Origin: Pyrus communis
Lineage: Eukaryota; Streptophyta; Magnoliopsida; Rosales; Rosaceae
Length of the DNA stretch: 64,000 nucleotides
NCBI RefSeq assembly: GCF_963583255.1
Contig: NC_084803.1
Coordinates: forward strand, 13,252,478-13,316,477
Direction: 5' to 3'
Numbering within the stretch: position 1 is the stretch's first letter; each line of letters opens with the position of its first letter. The translations under genes were made by a program, and so were the position numbers. Shown in pieces: positions 12,536 through 23,897 of the stretch. Below the pieces are notes generated by a model. The model saw only the letters and a list, made by a program, of their open reading frames with translations. It had not been told where the DNA came from and made no database searches.

Positions 12536-13252
12536 TAACAATCAACAATTTAACTTAATAATGCTATCATTTGTAAAAAATAGTAGGATAAATAAAAGAT
12601 AATGATTAATTAGGATACTGCAACCAGTCAACGGCCTTAAGGAATATCATTGCTGATACTTTAGTGAAACAACAAATCAGATACCAGGTTTTTCTTTTTT
12701 TGACAGATCAGATACCCGGTTTAAATGATGGACACAACAACAAAAAGGAATTCAGATACCAAATTTGGTGTTATTACAACAGATAAGGAACATAGAAACT
12801 TCAATCTAGTCAATATTCACACAATTTATAATATCCTTCATTGATGGATCAGAAAATTAAGAATTGTTTAGAAGCACATAATATTTTACGATCACGAGAC
12901 AAGCTACGTATGTGGCTTATGGTTCACTCCTGTACATGTTGGCCTGTTGGGGGTGGAGACATATATATTGACTGGGACGTGGTGAGAAAAAATTATTGTA
13001 TATATCTGTTCTTTTGTATGTTTTTTTTGTCAGTTAATATAGTTGTTCCAAAAATGTGTAGTTTTCATCTTAGTGTGCATCGATATTTGAGGGACCATGA
13101 GTCACGGTGGCCATTGGAGGACACATGATGACAGTTTTCTTAATTGGCAAAGGACCCAGAACCTCCCTTTGTCTTGCCCCTAGATCTGTTATGGGCTAGC
13201 AAATATTGATGGGTCCGGATGGGCAAATACTTACATTGATGTAGTTTAGATT

Positions 13253-13412
13253 AGAAAATTTTAACGAGAAACTTTCGGTCTTGTTTACTTTAACGAAAAA
13301 TCACATTTTTATATTAAAAAGTCAATCTTGGTACTATTTATTTTACCCTTTATTTTGTCTTTATCGTTAAAACTTAAAGTTTTCAAGCTTTTTTCATTAA
13401 TTTTCCTTTTAG
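13253..13412 (+). mobile_element. Short TIR element (MITE), copy 2 of 3
   Basis: Same family as 7363-7522 (opposite strand) and 62128-62285. Shared words include AAAAAGTCAATCTTGGTACTA, CCTTTATTTTGTC and GTTTTCAAGC. The ends read TTTTAACGAGAAAC and TTCATTAATTTTCC. Confidence 0.65.
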
Positions 13413-13875
13413 ATTAATTTTGAGAGCTGCCAAATCAAATCAACCATCTAATCTTGTATAAGATTTGTAAGATTTATAAGATGGGGTTTTTGAGCTAAAT
13501 TCTAAAAACAGTGGATGAAATTCTTACCGTATCTTCTTTTGGTTTGAAATGATTACCTCTGAAGTATTTTGTCAATAGAATCCATCTTAAGAAGTTTTTA
13601 GAATTATAAAGGTAAACGGTCTCAAATAATGAAAAATATTTTTTACAACATTTAATAGAGTTAGTTAGTGTTTTAATGACGCACTTGGATTTTGTTAGAA
13701 ATTTTGACATATTTCTAAGTAAAGCTCAACAAAAAAAAAAGTGCTTAAGTATCTGAAAGAAAATATTTCCAAACAATTGCTTACCCACAGTCACGTCTTA
13801 TTTCAAAAATTATAATACCACCAAATTTACCTTCATCTAAGAATTAAGCAAAGATGGAGAACTTATAGCTTTTAA

Positions 13876-13957
13876 ACTTTGTCTAATATGCAGAAAACAT
13901 ACGAAATATATTACCTACTTTGTCTAATATGCAGAAAACATACGAAATATATTACCT
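13876..13957. repeat. 41-bp tandem duplication
   Basis: The segment CTTTGTCTAATATGCAGAAA continuing through CATACGAAATATATTACCTA occurs twice back to back with a 41-bp period and almost no divergence, so the duplication is recent. Confidence 0.85.
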
Positions 13958-16660
13958 AAATCTAATTCAACCATGGTTGACTGTTTCAATATAAGATGTT
14001 TCTTTGAAAAGGGCTTCTTTTTCGCTGATCAGTGATCACGAATCATGACGATGACCAGCACCATGGTAGATTATAACATAATGGTCCTTTTCTTTCGAAC
14101 CTGGGAGAGCTACATGGCAAACGATCTTGATGTAAAAAGAGGTTCTTAATGGCTTTCTGGCATATGAGTTGGTCATTGATCATCACTCTTCTAGTAGCGT
14201 CCCGAGTCTTTTCCTGCATAGCTGTTCTGGGACAACAAGATTATGGAGGACAGAATTAGCAGAAGGCAAGAGATAGAGTATTTCATGTCTTGGCCAACTC
14301 AAGAGAACTTAATATACATTTTAGGGGATGCTAGGTTAAACTTTTTGTTTTACCTTCTTGATTCTCATTCTCATTATGCGTAATGTTGTGCGATGATTAA
14401 TTAATTAGAAATATCTACTTTCTAGTCCATTTTTAAAGATCAACTTTACTGAAAATCAATAAGGAATCGTTTAACTGTTAGATTAATGATGTTAAAGTAG
14501 ATACATGATTCGTCTATTTATTGAATGATTATTAGTTGATAGAGTTAATCTTTAAAGGAAAATCCAGAAAATAGATAATTTGGATCGTTGTGCAATATTG
14601 CAAGATAAAAATGAGAGTAAAAAAGATTTAAATTAGAATGTTGCTAGCATATTCTTCAACTTTTAAATGTTGCCCTCTTCCTACCCTAGCAACTTCTTTT
14701 CCCTTCACTTCTTTGTTTTTTCCAACAAAATAACCAAATATTTTGTGTAGGGCTGATATGGTGAACATACTGAGGCCCCCAATTCAAAAAGGTAAAGATA
14801 ATTCTAATAGCCCAGCTTCATTACTTTAAGTGATAGGCTCGATTTCATTAGAAAAGACCAAACTACTCCATGGAAATCAAGTGCTTTACATGGGCCCGGT
14901 AGGAGCGTAGAGAAGTGAGAACAAAGGCCACATTGTGTTATATATAGGAACCCAATTAAATTATGCATGTACGTCTAACAAGGCTAGGCCTATATGCTTG
15001 GGATTTAGATAAATTGAAGCGAATTTCAAGCTTTATAGCATTTCTTCATCAACATATTACATGTTTAGAGATTTATAATGCCATCACTCATTAGGAAAGC
15101 TATAACATGCGACAAGGAATACAATAGGACACAAGTTCTTGTTTTTGTAGACCATCACGCACACTTAGACTATTCTTAGACATTGTTTAGAATGAGACTT
15201 ATCATGAGACTCACATCAATCAACGGTTCACAATTGTTTATGCGTCGTGTAATAAGTGGTTAACACTCTTTATTGGCAATGAACAACACTATTCGATGTC
15301 ACAAAACACACTCTTCTCTATTTCTAGTATTTCAGTTGGTTTTCCTAAAGTGCTACTATCAAGTACCTCTTCATATTAATATTTAAGCACATCCCAAGTT
15401 GTTAATTGAGCAACATGATAGACTAGCTAACTCCTCCCTGTCTTTCTTGATATGTCACCCTCATGTAGGATCCAGTCTCTAGCGAAGGCCCTGGAACCGA
15501 ATTCATGAAGAGGAAAGTGGGGTCATTCACTGTTGTAAAGGATTGGGTTTAACGATTGGATAATAAATACATATACAAATATATATTATGTTCGTCATAT
15601 TCATAGGTACATGCATTGTTTGTTTGTCGAATTTATCAAATAACGAGACACATAGATAACGAAAAGAAGTCTCTTGTTCTGCATGACTTTGGAAACTTGG
15701 ACTGGATAAAAGTGTCTTTTTCTTCTAATCCCTTGAAAAACAATCATCTGCAAATTGTTAAGAATTACCTATCAGAGAGTTGTTTACGTACGCAACATAT
15801 GCATGTCACAAAAGGAGACAGGCGGTGAGTTTGGTGAATAGGAAAACATTGGCTAGCTAGCTGAACCCATTACCTCTGCCAGGTCCCCCAGCTGGTGGTT
15901 GCTTTTGGTTCTTGGTTGGTTGCGATCCAATTTCAACAAGACCATATTTGTGACAGAGGTCTGGTCCCAACGCAACCAACAAAAGCATGACATGGAGGGG
16001 TTTAACCAAGTAGCAAACTTCTCCTATAAGGAAAAAAAAAAAAATTTTGGTTTAAAACAAAAAACCCTAGTTGTATACCTGTAAAACTTTATATGGGGCT
16101 GTGAAAATAGATAGGAGGTGGAGTGAGTTAGTTGAATAAATGGATTGAAATTTGGAGTGAAGTGGTTTCAACTTTCAATGTCGTTTAGGAAAGTTGAGCA
16201 GCTGGATTATTGTATAACTAACCAAGAATGGTGAAATTTAATTAAGGTTATGGGTCGTGATATTTTACCAAAGAATTCTATTAAGAGTGGTTAAAACTTC
16301 AATTAGCGTACCTAATACTAATTAGAAATAGATTATAGTTGGCAAGTCAAATGACAAAATATCAAATCATTAACTATTCACTAAGGATAAATTTGTTTGT
16401 TAAGTTTTGATTAAATCAATCATCATTGTCACATACTTCTGTTCCCGTTTTCAACCGTTTCTGTCCCCATTGCTTGTTGACGTGTTTGAAAGAACCACAA
16501 AAACCTTTGTCATTAGACTTTGGAATATAATATTATGTATCAACGATTCAGGCCAAAGAATTTTTTTGTATTAAAATTGACATGGGCGGCAGGGATGTGG
16601 ATGTCCAAATTGGTGTTCTACATGACGGGATAAATCTTGCATGTTATGTCACTAAATTAC

Positions 16661-18737
16661 TGTGACATCCCACATCAATCAGGGAGTGATTCTTATATGT
16701 ATATTCTCATCCTTACCTAGCACGAGACCTTTTGAGAGCTCACTGGCTTCGGGTTCCATGGGAACTCCGAAGTTAAACGAGTAGCGCATGAGAGCACTCT
16801 CAGGATGGGTGACCCATCGGGAAGTTCTTGTGTGAGTTCCCAGAAACAAAACCGTGAGGGCGTAGTCGGGGCCCAAAGCGGACAATATCGTGCTACGGTG
16901 GTGGAGCGGGCCCGGGAAGTGGTCCTCCCAGGCCAGGATGTGTCAGTTTGGTATTAGAGCCTAACCATGGTCGTGGTGTGCCGACGAGGACGTCGGGCCC
17001 CTAAGGGGGGTGGATTGTGACATCCCACATCACCTAGGGGAGTGATCCTTATATGTATATTCTCATCCCTACCTAGCATGAGGCCAAATGGTCCCCCCAG
17101 GCCAGGATGTGTCAGTTTGGTATTAGAGCCTAACCCTGGCTGTGGTGTGTCGACGAGGATGTCGGGCCCCCAAGGGGGGTGGATTGTGACATCCCACATC
17201 ACCCAGTGGAGTGATCCTTATATGTATATTCTCATCCCTACCTAGCACGAGGCATTTTGGGAGCTTACTGGCTTCGGGTTCCATGGGAATTCCGAAGTTA
17301 AGCGAGTAACGCACGAGAGCACTCCCAGGATGGGTGACGTGGGATGTCACAATCCCCCCCCCCCCCGGGCCGGGATGTGACAATTTGGTATCAGAGCCTA
17401 ACCCTGGTTGTGGTGTGCCGACGTGGACGTCAGGCCCCTAAGGGGGATGGATTGTGACATCCCACATCGCCCAGGGAAATGATCCTTATATGTATATTCT
17501 CATCCCTGCCTAGCACGTGGCCTTTTGGGAGCTCACTGGCTTCGAGTTCCATGGGAACTCCGAAGTTAAGCGAGTAGCGCACGAGAGCACTCCCAGGATG
17601 GGTGACTCATCGGGAAGTTCTCGTGTGAGTTCCCAGAAACAAAACCGTAAGGGCGTGGTCGGGGCCCAAAACGGACAATATCGTGCTACGGTGGTAGAGC
17701 GGGCCCGGGAAGTGGTCCCCCCGGGCCGGGATGTGTCAGTTCGAAGTTAAGCGAGCAGCGCACGAGAGCACTTCCAGGATGGGTGACGGGGGATGTCACA
17801 ATCCCCCCCCCCCGGGCCAGGATGTGACAATTTGGTATCAGAGCTTAACCCTGGTCGTGGTGTGCCGACGAGGACATTGGGCCCCTAAGGGGGATGGATT
17901 GTGACATCCCACATCGCCCAGGGGAGTGATCCTTATATGTATATTCCCATCTTTACCTAGCATGAGGCCTTTTGGGAGCTCACTGGCTTCGGGTTCCATG
18001 GGAACTCCGAAATTAAGCGAGTAATGCACGAGAGCGCTCCCAGGATGGGTGACCCATCGAGAAGTTCTCGTGTGAGTTCCTAGAAACAAAACCGTGAGGG
18101 CGTGGTCGGGGCCCAAAGCGAACAATATCGTGCTACGGTGGTGGAACGGGCCCGAGAAGTAGTCCTTCACAGGCGGGGATGTGTTAGTTTTTGTTTCTGG
18201 GAACTCACACGAGAACTTCCCGATGGGTCACCCATCATGGGAGTGCTCTTGTGCACTACTCGCTTAATTTCAGAGTTCCCAAGGAACCCGAAGCCAGTGA
18301 GCTCCCAAAATGCCTCGTGCTAGGTAAGGATGAGAATATACATATAAGGATCACTCCCCTAGGTGATGTGGGATGTCACAATCTACCCCCCTTAGGGGCC
18401 TGACGTCCTCGTCGGCACACCACGGCCAGGGTTAGGCTCTGATACCAAACTGACACATCCCGGCCCGGGGGGACCACTTCCTTGGCCCGCTTCACCATCG
18501 TAGCACGATATTGTCCACTTTGGGCCCCGACTACGCCCTCACGGTTTTGTTTCTGGGAACTCACATGAGAACTTCCTGATAGGTCACCCATCCTGGGAGT
18601 GCTCTCGTGCGCTACTTGCTTAACTTCGGAGTTCCCATAGAACTCAAAGCCAGTGAGCTCCCAAAAGGCCTCGTGCTAGGTAGGGATGAGAATATACATA
18701 TAAGGATCACTCCCCTGGGTGATATGGGATGTCACAA
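16661..18737. mobile_element. Multimeric Cassandra array: direct then inverted LTR units
   Basis: Five plus-strand LTR starts (TGTGACATCCCACATC) occur at about 16661, 17016, 17185, 17453 and 17900. The first four repeats are separated by typical Cassandra internal segments with the TTTGGTAT(T/C)AGAGCC primer site and an AAGGGGG tract. LTR 2 (17016-17114) has lost its entire 5S block, LTR 3 (17185-17382) has lost its 3' half and gained a C run, and a further truncated unit lies at 17739-17829. From about 18187 the orientation flips. Two minus-strand LTRs (18187-18379 and about 18450-18737) follow with one internal segment between them. Intact 5S-like blocks remain in LTRs 1, 4 and 5 and in both inverted copies. 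All open frames here are chance frames. Confidence 0.9.
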
Positions 18738-18879
18738 TTACCATATTAACATCACACGTCAAAAAACTTAAATAAAAAAAATACATGACAACATAATATA
18801 CAAATCTAACATCAGTTATTTATATGTAAGATTGTCAATCTGACAACGTAACAAGTTAAACTGATTGTTTTTTAGAGAC

Positions 18880-20996
18880 TTTAATATTGATAAACTATAG
18901 GTCTCCAATACATATCCTCAAGGTGGTTCGTTGTGACTCTTTCACTCATGTTATCTGCTGAGAATTATCTGATATACTCTTTTGTATTATCTCCTAGCTT
19001 TAGGGATTTATAGAATTGTTATTTGTATTGAACACTACTTGTAACTTATTGATGTGAATCATCTCTATAAATACAAACTTACCATCTCTTTCATATTTAA
19101 CTGAGTTGAGCATCAGTAACTCTTTTAGCCCTTTGCACTCTTATGCTTGATTATTTCTCTTTCATGGTATCTAAGAGCTAAGAAAGTCTCACGACAACAA
19201 CAATAATTTTTTTTTCGACATGGCCTCCTCAACCTCTTACTCCTCAAACTCATCATCTTCTGCCCTACCCACTTCCGCTCTCCCTAATGTCTCCAATTTT
19301 TTGACGATCAAACTTGATCGTACAAATTATCCCCTTTGGCATGCACAAATTATGCCTCTACTTCGTAGCAGGAACCTAGTTCCATTTGTTGATGGCACTA
19401 GTCAGTGTCCTTTGGCGTTTCTCAAAGATACCTCCGGTACTCTCACAGATACCGTCAACTCAGCCTTCGAAGTCTAAATGCAGCAGGATGCCATGGTTCT
19501 CTCATAGATTAATAGTTCCGTTCACCCCACGGTTTTGGCCTCTCTTATTGGCAAAACTAGTTCTCACTCCGCTTGGACATCTCTTCGTGAGCATTATGCT
19601 TCGACGTCCATTGGTTGTCTTTTGCAACTCCAGAGTGACCTGGTGAACACTCATCGTGGTGATTCATCCATTGCTGATTTTTTGGATCGAGTGAATTCTT
19701 TCGCTGACACCCTCTCTCTCGGGGTCTCCCGTTTCAGACTCAGACTTAGTGGCCATCGTTCTCAATAACGTTGGTCATGTGTATGAAAGCACTGTGTTGT
19801 CTGCTCAAGCTCGAGAAGATGCCATCTCCTATGGTGCTTTGGAAGCCTTGCTTCTCAGTGCCTAACGTCGACAGAAAATGAGTCATGTTTTCCATGTCGA
19901 TGCTGCTCCTACTACCCTTGTTGCTAGACGTGGAGGGCATGGTTTTCAGGCCTCTGCTGGTCGTGGCTTTTAGCCTACTGGGCGTGGTTTTCAAGCGGCC
20001 GCTGGTCGTGGCATGGTTCGCCAACTAGTAGCTCATGCTTCTAACGATTGGGTCTTTGGTGTTGCTCCTTAACAAGGAAATTTTTTCAATTCAACTGGGC
20101 GTGTTCATTGCCAAATCTGACACAAACCTGGTCACTCTGCTATCAATTGCTACAATCGTATGAACATGGCATACGAAAGACGTGTTTCCGCTCCCAAACT
20201 TTAAGTTTTTGCCACTGCTGCTCATGTCCAAGACCCCCTACCCGTGGCTGCTCCCTATGCCCAACATTGGCTCTTTGATTTTGGAGCTAATTCCCATATT
20301 ACAAATGATTTGGCACAGGTGGCTGAACCCCGAGACTACAATGGCAATAGTCATGTGAGTGGTGTAGTTAGAGGCAGATGTTTGCACATTTCTAAAATTG
20401 GTCACTCCAGTCTTCGCACTCTCACAACTACCTTTAATCTCTCCAACACTTTATATTGTCCCAATGCCTCAACCAATGTCATGTCTATACATCGTTTTAC
20501 CATTGACAACAACTATTCATTAACCTTATATCCCCATTCTTATTGTGTTCAGGATCTCACCACATGGAGGATCCTTTTGCAAGGCCGGAGTAAGAATAGG
20601 TTCTGTCCTTTTTTCCAGCATTTACAACAACATGGCGTTTTTGCATTTTTTGATGGTTGCGTGTCAAATACAGTGTGGCATTCTAGACTAGGCCATCCAT
20701 CCAGTTCTATTTTAAAGTTTTTAGTTGCTAGAAATAAATTGCCTATTCATGGCCCTATGACTTCTACTCTATGTCATTCTTGTCCTCTAGGAAAAAGTCA
20801 CAAACTTCCATTTTCGCTTTCTAGTTCAATTTCAAAATTCCCTTTAGATTTAATTCATTCCGATGTATGGACTTCCCCGTCTTACTCGATTGATGGATAT
20901 AAATATGATGTGGTTTTTATTGATGATTATTCATGTTACTGTTGGTTATATCCTTTAAAACTTAAATCTGACGTGTTTAATATTTTTGTTACTTGA
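18880..20996 (+). mobile_element. Truncated Copia LTR retrotransposon (5' LTR part, gag, protease, integrase start)
   Basis: An AT-rich LTR-like stretch with CTCTATAAATAC (about 19053-19064) ends CA at 19164, directly before a primer site TGGTATCTAAGAGC (19165-19178). A degraded gag-pol frame follows at 19220-20996. The element stops abruptly in the integrase core, with no reverse transcriptase, RNase H or 3' LTR. The left LTR border is not clear. The order protease then integrase identifies Copia (Pseudoviridae-type) rather than Gypsy. Confidence 0.85.
19220..20996 (+). pseudogene. Copia gag-pol pseudogene
   Basis: The N-terminus is Ser-rich (MASSTSYSSNSSSS), then NFLTIKLDRTNYPLWHAQI, a UBN2/gag-3 signature. 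Stops occur near 19475 and 19507, and a shift at about 19745 moves the frame. The CCHC zinc knuckle (CQI-HKPGHSAINC, about 20109-20150) has its second Cys codon replaced by TGA at 20118-20120. The frame is then open from 20244. The protease motif reads DFGANSH where Copia proteases normally have DSG. Next come a GAG-pre-integrase zinc domain (WHSRLGH ... CHSCPLGKSHKLPF) and the start of the integrase core (DLIHSDVWTSPS ... VVFIDDYS), where it ends. It cannot make an active polyprotein. Confidence 0.9.
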
Positions 20997-23204
20997 TAAT
21001 TGCATATTACGTTTGCATGCTTGTTATATTATATGATTGTTTTGATTAATGAACTTGACTTAACTTCGTATTTTATTAAAGTATAGTTTAGTGGTTGTCC
21101 AAACCAGATTATGAGGATAACATGATATAAGCAATAAACATTAAAATTTCGATGGCTTCTGCTAATACACATCATTTTAGCTAATTTATATGACTTCTTA
21201 TCACATCATAACAGTGCTCATGAGTCATGATATTGAAAATTTGACTCTTGTGGTCCTCCTTCAAACTCGATTCTGATAAGAATGCATAATGAAGAAATTA
21301 TTATCAAGAACTGAACTACCAAAGCTATAAATTAAAAACCCTTCTAGATGAGAGGTCATTTTTTCTTTATTTATCTTTTTTTTTCGTACCTTTAATTTTC
21401 TTTTCTTTTTTATCCTATTTTCTCACACAATATTAATATAAACACTATCACCACCAAAAATGTAATACACGTTAAAAAAAAAATATAAGTAGAAAATCGT
21501 AAAGTCGAAAATCGTAAAGTCGTTTTGTGATGAGACGGATCAGATCAGATGGGCACACTCATTAGGGTTTGGTGAGGTGACTCTTTACGTGAGGAGGCAA
21601 CACTAACGCCTTATCTCTTCACAATTGACCACAAAGTTTCCTTCAAAGGTCCCATATGAACCGACTACTAAGACATATTTGGAACCCATGGGGCACATAA
21701 AAAACTATAAGTTGGGATAACTTCCAATCAATATTGACCTCCACCAAACGTGGCAAACTCATCCAAGACAAGACAGAAACAGCCTGCCTCGGCCCTTTTG
21801 CCATTTGTTAATTTGGTGAACCTTAGCCGCTTTGCCTTATCATTGAAACTTATGTTTCATTTGTATGAGAGCAATATAAAATGGGCTTAAGGTCCCACTC
21901 ACAAAGACAATTTTATGTCTAATCGAGTGTACAATTTTATGCGACCGAAGTTCTAATTTGTGTTATTAGATGTTTATAAAGAGACTTTTACAGAAATAAA
22001 TTTTGCGAGACATTTTATCAAACACTTTCCTTATTGCTTTTAGTGAAAAGCTTAAATATTATGATTAAATTATACATCTATCGAAAATGTACAAGGATCC
22101 CATCTATAGGCAATTTGGCCATGGAACTGAGGTTTCATCTTCATGTTATCATCCTTTTGATCATCACCACACAGTTGCAAATTTGCAGTTTTATTGGATA
22201 AATTTGTTAGATATTGGCTTCTGCTTTTGAAAAAAGCTAAGTTGATCGTTTGTACGTATCTGGTAATCAAGTGGCCATTCTTATTCAGTACTTTCTAAAA
22301 GGAAATAAGCAAAGCCATTGGATGTGGATGAGAAATTGGGTATTCTTTTGACTTCAAATTAATAAAACGTGACGTTCTCAACTTCATGAACAAAATGGAT
22401 CTGACCTAGAGAGAGGGAGACGGGTAGCGAAAATAATATCACCGTCAAGTGTTTATCTACAATTTTAATATTATGTTTTTTTCTCTCAAATGATAGAAGA
22501 TTTGTTTGATATGAATATCATGTTTGCATCATTTGCTAAAACAATAAAATACGCAGGGTTTAGTTGAGTTGGTAATATATTGTTCTCCTTGTTAGACCAA
22601 CATCTAGGTTCGAATCCCACTACTGACAATTTATCTTAGTGGACGATTTGTAAAAATCAAAGAAGGGGTCTCCAATAAAGGGCCTCCACCTCCTTCAGCA
22701 TTTTCCAAGAAGATTACCTATTTTAGGCAATACCATTGGTGTAAACTATCAGAATTTTGGTTCCCCACGAGATAATCACAAATCATTTATGGTTTCTTTG
22801 GTATGTAAGTCCCCAAACAGACTTGTAGTATGTACTTCCCCTAAAATGGAGTAGCCTCTCCTCCCCCTAAACTTTTTAATCTAAAAAAAAATAACAATTT
22901 AAATAATTATAATCTAATTATTTTTAAACTGTCCATCTGAATCAATCTAGTAAATTGACAAGTGACCACATTCCTCAAGTGGTAAGATAAAGATGAGTGT
23001 CATTTGATATGGATTTTTTTAACAAAAAATCATGTGAATAAAAATTACAAGTAATCAAATATAAAACAAATATGTATGTGGTCCAATATCTTAGTGGGTA
23101 GGATGTTGAGTTTCTACCTAGGTATCCTAGGTTTGAAACTCCTCCCTCCCCTAAATATTGTAATAGTTTCGAACTCTCTCGCTCCCGCTAATAATATTAT
23201 AATG

Positions 23205-23237
<33 letters not shown>

Positions 23238-23416
23238 AATCCTAGGTAGACTAAATAATGTGCTACCAATAAGAAATAAATACATTAATCAATACTTAAG
23301 TAATAATCCAATCATCAACTTCCATGTCATTTAGTTTACACATTTAGTCTTCCTAGCATTACGTGCACCCACCCACACACACACATATATATATGTAAAA
23401 CAAATGAAAGAACTAC
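20997..23416. other. Intergenic stretch with SINE-like and MITE-like pieces
   Basis: No gene is supported. tRNA-like SINE heads lie at about 22555-22640 (TTAGTTGAGTTGGTAATA ... AGGTTCGAATCCCAC) and 23078-23145 (TCTTAGTGGGTAGGATG ... TAGGTTTGAAACTCC). A TA run lies at 23204-23231, and a MITE-like copy related to 10255-10396 at about 23258-23370. The rest is AT-rich. Confidence 0.5.
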
Positions 23417-23859
23417 TATAACATCCCATATCAACCAACGAAGAAGGAGTGATGTGCCTTATATGTACATACTCCCTTTTTTATAGCACAAGGCCTTTTG
23501 GGAGCTCACTGGCTTCGGGTTCCATTGGAACTCCGAAGTTAAGCGAGTTCAGGCGAGAGCATTCCCAGGATGGGTGACTCACTGGGAAATTCTCACGTGA
23601 GTTCCCATAAACAAAACCGTAAGGGCGTGGCCGAGGCCCAAAGCGGACAATATCATGCTACGGCGAAGCCGAGTCTGGGATGTGACAGAGTGGTGGAACT
23701 CGAAGCCAGTGAGCTCGGGCGAGAAAATTCCCAGGATGGGTGATCCACTGGGAAGTTCTCACGTGAGTTCCCAGAAACAGAAACAAAACCGTGAGGGCGT
23801 GGTCGGGGCCTAAAGCAGACAATATAGTGTTACGGCGAAGCCGAGTATGAGATGTGACA
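23417..23859 (+). mobile_element. Cassandra remnant of two adjoining LTRs with exact target duplication
   Basis: A full-length LTR (23417-23687, start TATAACATCCCAT, end GATGTGACA) is joined directly to a second 5'-truncated LTR (about 23690-23859) that lacks the first 100 bases and the primer-site segment. The pair is bordered by ACTAC at 23412-23416 and ACTAC at 23860-23864, a 5-bp target-site duplication. Both contain the 5S-like words (GAAGTTAAGCGAG, GGATGGGTGA). Confidence 0.9.
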
Positions 23860-23897
23860 ACTACAATATTAATTAAGTTGATAAAAAAAAGTAAATG

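Larger units (their letters stand above)
12540..16660. other. Intergenic stretch without a supportable gene
   Basis: It contains copy 2 of the short TIR element (13253-13412), a 41-bp tandem duplication near 13877-13957, and otherwise AT-rich sequence. Open frames at 12841-13128, 13495-13710 and 15616-15828 have no domain, splice context or codon pattern that supports them. Confidence 0.5.
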
